NCBI GenBank assembly: GCA_007258455.2
Contig: VDFB02193867.1
Location: 532,819,071-532,883,070, forward strand
Direction: 5' to 3'
Length of the DNA: 64,000 nucleotides
Source: Sequoia sempervirens
Lineage: Eukaryota > Streptophyta > Pinopsida > Cupressales > Cupressaceae
A program made the position numbers and the translations under genes. This document shows positions 59,566 through 64,000 of the stretch, piece by piece. The notes beneath the pieces are model-generated. The model did not search any database, was not told where the DNA came from, and was given only the letters and a program-made list of their open reading frames with translations. Position 1 is the first letter of the stretch. The number at the start of each line of letters is the position of its first letter.

Positions 59566-60200
59566 TTAACAAATGGGTTTAACATTTGCAACAAGGAAAA
59601 TGTTATGCATCACAATTTTTGGGTCAATTCCTTGCATATCAAAATATTTCCAAGCAAAAATTTTAGGAAAATTATGAAGTAAAGTGGTAGTAACTTCTTG
59701 TTCCTCATCATCAAGGCACTTCTTGATATTAACTTTATCTTTATCATTACTTTCCATTAGCACATCAATTGTATCTCCTAAAAGGAGTGCATTTGATTTA
59801 GGACTTTCAAATTCAGAGAACTCTTCAATAATATCACTTGATTCTTGCTCGATAGCGTTCAAGGCACGAGTGAGGTGTTTCATGTAAGTAAGCGAGGATG
59901 AGGTGTCATAAATGGCTAACATCTGTTTCAAAGTCTCATCACTATCAACATACTTCCATGAAGGTGGTAAGATTATATAGAGTAATTCAGGATGTTTGAT
60001 TGTGAGTTTTTTTTGTGGTTGACATGTTATAATATTAATGTTTAAAGATGGTCGCCGAGTAGCTTTGGTCATTTTAGAAAAAAAAAATCCTAGTCTAGTT
60101 TTCATTTCTTTTGTATTAGGGTAAATAGGGACACACATACCTTGCTCATGTTTTTAAACCCTTTTCTAGTATAGCCTATTTGTTTTAAAAATTTATAGAC
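59566..60200 (-). pseudogene. pol: G-patch and RT-proximal linker of the Tat-like polyprotein
   Basis: At 60085-60200 the sequence reads F-L-K-Q-I-G-Y-T-R-K-G, then after a one-base shift K-H-E-Q-G-M-C-V-P-I and M-K-T-R-L-G-F. This matches the shape of a G-patch, with aromatic-Gly-rich start, Q-G-x-x-x-P-I core and L-G-F end. It parallels element C's domain at 51361-51483, including the shared H-E-Q-G. The frame 59566-60138 continues with an acidic linker and F-P-K-I-F-A-W-K-Y-F-D-M-Q-G-I-D-P-K-I-V, the conserved lead-in to Ty3/gypsy RT. G-patches between protease and RT are known in plant Tat polyproteins. Confidence 0.75.
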
Positions 60201-60290
60201 TTTTCCATAAATTCTTTTCATTTCATGTAAGGTAGGCGGGGATAGATAATCCATCTCATCAAAATTTGTTTTGTATGTTGCATTGTCATC

Positions 60291-61000
60291 CTAATTATAG
60301 GAGATATATGTTTCAGATGATTGTTCATAATTTTGATTGGACATTATTGTTGGTTGTTCTTGTTTCTCATCTTTCTTTAGTGTGAGTATGTATTTGCACA
60401 TAAATGAGGGTGTGAATTCTAAGGATCCCCAATCATCACCAAATAATTTAGATACCAATTCTATATCGTTATTCTCAATTTGAAGAGGGTATATGTTAGA
60501 TGTTGGAATTAATGTTTTCAAAGGACTTGTAACCCATTTTTCAAGGTGCAAGCAACTTTCAGGATCAATATCTATTTCAATTTGATAGATATGATTGTTA
60601 TAGACATATTTCATGATATGATGAGGGGTTGAAGGAACCACATTCATCTCATGAATCCATGGTTGGCCTAAAAGAAGATTTTATGAAAGATCATAAGGCA
60701 TGGGATGGATAGGAGTCTACAAAATACCTACCCCAACTATAATAGGTAAAGTAATTATTGCGAGTGGTTTCTTTGTTGTATTTTCAAATCCTCGAATGTA
60801 CACAAAATTAGGTATTACTTGTGATCTGTCAACTTTTAATCGATCAAGGAGACTCACACTACACCCATGAAGGGAAGAACCATTATCTATGAGAGTGTTT
60901 TTGATACCAGTGCAATTTAATTGAGCAATTATCATAAAGGCATCATGTTTTTTACACAACTCCAAAGGAGGGAGCTCATGTTTATGGAAGGTAATATCAA
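60291..61000 (-). pseudogene. pol: Aspartic protease region of the Tat-like polyprotein
   Basis: Frame 60717-60965 contains L-I-D-N-G-S-S-L-H-G-C-S-V-S-L-L-D-R-L and Y-I-R-G-F-E-N-T. This is the retropepsin-like D-N-G-S form typical of Tat-like elements, where other retroelements have D-T-G-S. Frame 60291-60647 begins at M-N-V-V-P-S-T-P-H-H-I-M-K, the conserved segment following W-I-H in these polyproteins. A stop separates the two frames. The protease would cleave the polyprotein. Confidence 0.85.
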
Positions 61001-61964
61001 GATTCTATTTTTGGATGAGAGCTACCACATCATTCAGAGTGGTACCAGGAGGAATTATGACTTTTTTTAGAGTGGTTTGAAGAATTTTGTTATAATTTGG
61101 TGAGGTTTGAAGAAAATCCAAAAGTGAAATTTTAGTAGGAGTAGGCTTTAATTGTTCAACAAGATCATACTCCTTTGTGTGTGGGCTATACTGAGGAGCA
61201 CTAGGCAGATTAGGTAAGGGTAAAGAAGGTCAAGTTTGTTGTGGCAGTTTTCAGTTGTTTTGGGTGTCATATATATAAGTGATAGTATTGTTACTAGATT
61301 TCTATGATACATTCATGTTAGGTGGGTATAGGGTGTACCGGGGTCAGTTGGTGGGATGAAGTTTATGTGATGGTGGGTAAAGGATAAGTTTAGGTTGAAT
61401 TACATTAATGTCCTTGATTTTAGAGGTCTCACAATAAACCTTAGTAGATGAGTTGGGTGAGATGAAGACTTGAAGAGACTCATCTATCAAATGAAAATCA
61501 TCATGACTAAAAGGTTTGAGGGGTAAATTATCATCAACTATTGTAGGATGTTCAAGAGAAGCATTAGAGTTGTTAACATTCATTTTTGTGAGTTGGTGAC
61601 TAAAAACCTCAGTGGATGGCTTATGTGAGATGAAGTCTTGGAGGGCTTCATGTAACAAATCAAAGTCATCAAAGGAAAAAGGTTTGATGGGGACTTTATC
61701 ATTAAGGGGTTTATGTTTCTCATTTGAAGCATTAGAGGATGAAGTGAGTGAGAGGAAGTCCTGAAGAATCTCATCTAACTTATCAACATCATTACTAAGA
61801 GGATTAGATAAGAGGTTGTTACTAATTTGAATCATGTGTTTAAAGGGATGGTTTGATGTTTCAGTTTTTGTGTCTTTATGTATCGATGAATCTAATTTAA
61901 AAGAACTAGGAATGAACATGGAAAAGGAAATTTTCAAAGATCTAAAACTATCCATGAATGCCAT
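61001..61964 (-). pseudogene. ORF1/gag-position region with three internal repeats, no recognisable gag
   Basis: Frame 61344-61964 (206 codons) is built on three copies of a 50-60 residue unit: L-D-E-I-L-Q-D-F-L-S, L-L-H-E-A-L-Q-D-F-I-S and L-I-D-E-S-L-Q-V-F-I-S. Each is preceded by a K-P-F-S-x-D-D-F-like phrase. Downstream (61040-61190) E-Y-D-L-V-E-Q-L-K and I-S-L-L-D-F-L-Q-T-S-P resemble the D-L-x-x-Q-L..I-S-x-x-x-L-L segment upstream of protease in Tat elements. No retrotransposon gag domain and no zinc knuckle are visible. Either gag was deleted or it has decayed beyond recognition. Confidence 0.6.
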
Positions 61965-62402
61965 GAAAATAAAGGAAATTTATGCTAAGAAAGTAGAAAC
62001 AACTAAACTATAACAGAAAGGTAATGACAACAAACATAAAGGTGTAATGCAAGAAACTAAAATTTGGAAATACTGATGCAAAATTGTGAAGGGACTGATT
62101 CACCATAGGTGGCAAATGAGTCCTAGGAGATAAATTTCATTTTTATTTTTTTTATTTTTTTTGTTTTCTATAAAATTTCAAATCTGTACAATGCAAGTAC
62201 AAAATAGAAATGCAAATATTTGGAATGATTGAATAAAATGCAATGATGGAAGCTAAAGAATGCTTTCACTAATGCAATGTTAAAGAAACCTAAAGATGCA
62301 AAATAATGCCAAATGATGAAATAATGAAGACCTAAGATGCAATTAGAAACATAAATTAGAATGATGTTATGCTCAAGAGTTAGGTTCACCAAAATGAGTC
62401 GT
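61965..62402 (-). other. 5' leader of the Tat-like element
   Basis: It contains one palindromic GGGACTGATTCACC..GAGTCC motif at 62091-62124. A TGG-containing stretch (TTTTGGTGAACC on the minus strand, near 62380) about ten bases from the LTR could be the primer site, but the spacing is odd. Confidence 0.45.
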
Positions 62403-64000
62403 TGATTTTTGGCTTCCTATAGACTCTCTAACTCTTCTAGGGTTTTTCACCTAAAAGGAGAGTTATGGCCAAAAATTCCAATAGTTCATTCAAATTATGT
62501 TATGTTCAATGTTGTCTAATCTAAAAGAAGTAAACTAAATGCATTTCACTGATCTAAATGACTAAATATGAATGTAAGACTAAGATTTATATCTTGTTTG
62601 AAAACATAGTGTTGTTTGCAAAAAATTGGATTGAATGAACAAAAATGCAAATTAACCTAAACAAAAGGCTATTTCTTACGATGTGTGCACCTGGAAAACT
62701 ATAGATGACTAGAAAAAAATCTGGAAAATTGATCTAACTTGAATTTTGGTTGACTAGGACTCATTCACAGGGTATGTGCAGGATCATGATGGGCCAAAAA
62801 GTGGTAATATGATGGGTATGTGGCTGATGACTTTTTTTTACTCAAAATTGATGAAACAAAATTTTTTTTTAAAGGGGATTCTTACCTTTCCACCAATATA
62901 AATTATGATTTACTTTGAATTTAATAAGTAATTATTACTAATTTTATATTCAAATTACGACTAAAGTTTTGATTGATAGACTAATCAAAAAACATCTATA
63001 GCTTTCAAACAATATCACATTTTTTGAATCCAGAATATGCATCACATTCTATGATTCACATACTATAGGATTAAAAAGAGACAAATTGAATTTCACAAAG
63101 TTTTGACCAAGTTAAGGTGGTTAGACATACAAGTTTTTTATATATATTAAAAGTTGTAATAAGAAAATCATAATTAATTATTTACATAGAAAAAAATTAC
63201 AAAAAATAGGCATCACATCAGGACATGAGTCCTCTACTTATATCTAAAATATTATAAAAAAATATTATCATTTTATTGTGGTTAGGGTCATCAGACAAAC
63301 ACCTACTTTTTTTTTCCTTGAAATTTAAGTACTACTGCATTGAAATTTCAAATTTTGACCAAATAGATTTTTTTTTTTTTGTAAAAGAACCTAGTAGTTT
63401 AGAAACTACACTCATTTTTCTACAGATTCTATTGTTACATATTTTTAAAATAATATAATAATTTATTCAAATTTTTACGTCAAGCTGCCTAACTCTGATT
63501 TTTTTGATTCTTTTGCTACTTAAGGGCCTATTTTTTCCATGATGATCCTGTACATACCCCACAACCTTGACTGAATCAGTCCTAGATTAGAACTTTTCTG
63601 CAAAGAATCTATTTTCTAATAGTCAAGGACCTAAAACTACATCTTACTCAAATTTTCAGCTCAAGTGGGACTCATTCGCCATGCATGGCAAATCAATCCA
63701 ATTTCTAATTTTTGCAATCTCAAAACTTTATCCTGCACCTTGACACCTATACAATAGTTTTTGATGGAAACACAATTCTGGATCTCATAAAATTCTTGCA
63801 AAATAGCTTAAAAGTGTTTTTCTAATAGGAGGTTTTCCTTATTCAAAACCCTAGTTGGGTAATTAAACCTTTAATATAGAAAAATTTCCATAAACCCTAG
63901 CCTTAGATGTGTTAAAGACTAGGAAAATCTAAGATGTGACAAAGATCCTATTCTATTGCTCTAGAATAAGACATGCAATAATGATTAATATGATGCAAGA
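62403..64000 (-). repeat. Right (5' in sense) LTR of the Tat-like element, incomplete, with insertion
   Basis: It matches 39887 onward: 62403-62769 plus 63564-64000 correspond to about 39887-40690. The match is interrupted by the 790 bp TIR element. It is cut by the window edge, with roughly 590 bp missing. Confidence 0.85.
62770..63559. mobile_element. Complete 790 bp TIR DNA element with 4 bp TSD CACA
   Basis: Termini GGGTATGTGCAGGATCAT and ATGATCCTGTACATACCC are inverted repeats with one mismatch over 18 bp. CACA occurs at 62766-62769 and again at 63560-63563. Removing element plus one CACA restores the LTR so that it aligns base for base with 40238-40260 of the other LTR. No coding frame, so non-autonomous (MITE-like). 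A related copy ends at 508. A 4 bp non-TTAA target duplication with GGGTATG ends fits none of the common plant superfamilies I know (hAT 8, Mutator 9, CACTA 3, Harbinger 3, Mariner TA). Confidence 0.85.

Larger units (their letters stand above)
39887..64000 (-). mobile_element. Ty3/gypsy Tat-like retrotransposon, minus strand, extends past window
   Basis: Direct repeats at 39887-41279 and from 62403 are its LTRs. Between them on the minus strand lie an ORF1 region, protease with D-N-G-S, a broken G-patch, RT with Y-V-D-D, RNase H, a second RNase H and integrase. The domain order and dual RNase H are hallmarks of the Tat lineage. Between integrase and the 3' LTR an antisense PMD gene is carried. 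Element C is inserted in pol and a 790 bp DNA element in the right LTR. About 590 bp of the right LTR lie outside the window, so the target duplication cannot be confirmed; the left flank is ACTAT. All frames are broken. Confidence 0.85.

Noticed and set aside
62370..62402. Confident primer binding site for the Tat-like element
   Set aside because: A TGGTGAACC stretch lies about ten bases from the LTR, farther than usual, and I cannot match it to a tRNA.

Overview
This window looks like intergenic DNA of a large-genome vascular plant. It is AT-rich and CpG-poor, it contains no intact host gene, and nearly every base I can explain belongs to nested, mostly decayed transposable elements. A gymnosperm-like genome is my guess, but nothing here identifies the species.

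Layout: (1) 1-508 is the right end of a short terminal-inverted-repeat DNA element; a complete 790 bp copy with a CACA target duplication lies at 62770-63559. (2) 2221-3180 is a decayed LINE-type ORF1 (DUF4283-like). (3) 4181-27912 is a Ty1/copia-type, gag-only (TR-GAG-like) element with LTRs of about 3 kb in the order LTR-gag-LTR-gag, consistent with unequal LTR recombination. Its second internal region is split by element A. (4) Element A, 13327-25704, minus strand, TSD GATAC, is a 12.4 kb LTR element without pol. It carries a roughly 900-codon N/Q/P/S-rich orphan ORF and, on its opposite strand, scrambled fragments of a pentatricopeptide-repeat (PPR) gene. (5) Element B, 27950-37732, plus strand, TSD ATGTT, belongs to the same family with the same orphan ORF and sits inside a decayed hAT/DUF4371-type transposase (27913-27949 and 37733-39830). 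(6) From 39887 past the window end runs a Ty3/gypsy Tat-like element on the minus strand. It has protease, a broken G-patch, RT, RNase H, a second RNase H, integrase, and an antisense plant-mobile-domain (PMD) gene between integrase and the 3' LTR. (7) Nested in its pol is element C, 46063-57791, minus, TSD CTTCT. This is the youngest insertion, with about 20 differences between 1.3 kb LTRs. It lacks pol and carries long leader tandem arrays plus a P/S/T-rich ORF with a well-preserved G-patch domain.

Elements A, B and C share TGTAGACA termini and a GAGGGG-type polypurine tract. They also share a W-I-x-K segment near the C-terminus of the orphan ORF and, downstream of it, a conserved hairpin-forming motif. 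I read them as two related families of non-autonomous LTR elements that must borrow pol from a Tat-like relative. The strongest leads are the G-patch shared by a pol-bearing and a pol-less element, the conserved 3' hairpin, the antisense PMD gene, the captured PPR fragments, and the unclassified TIR element with 4 bp target duplications.
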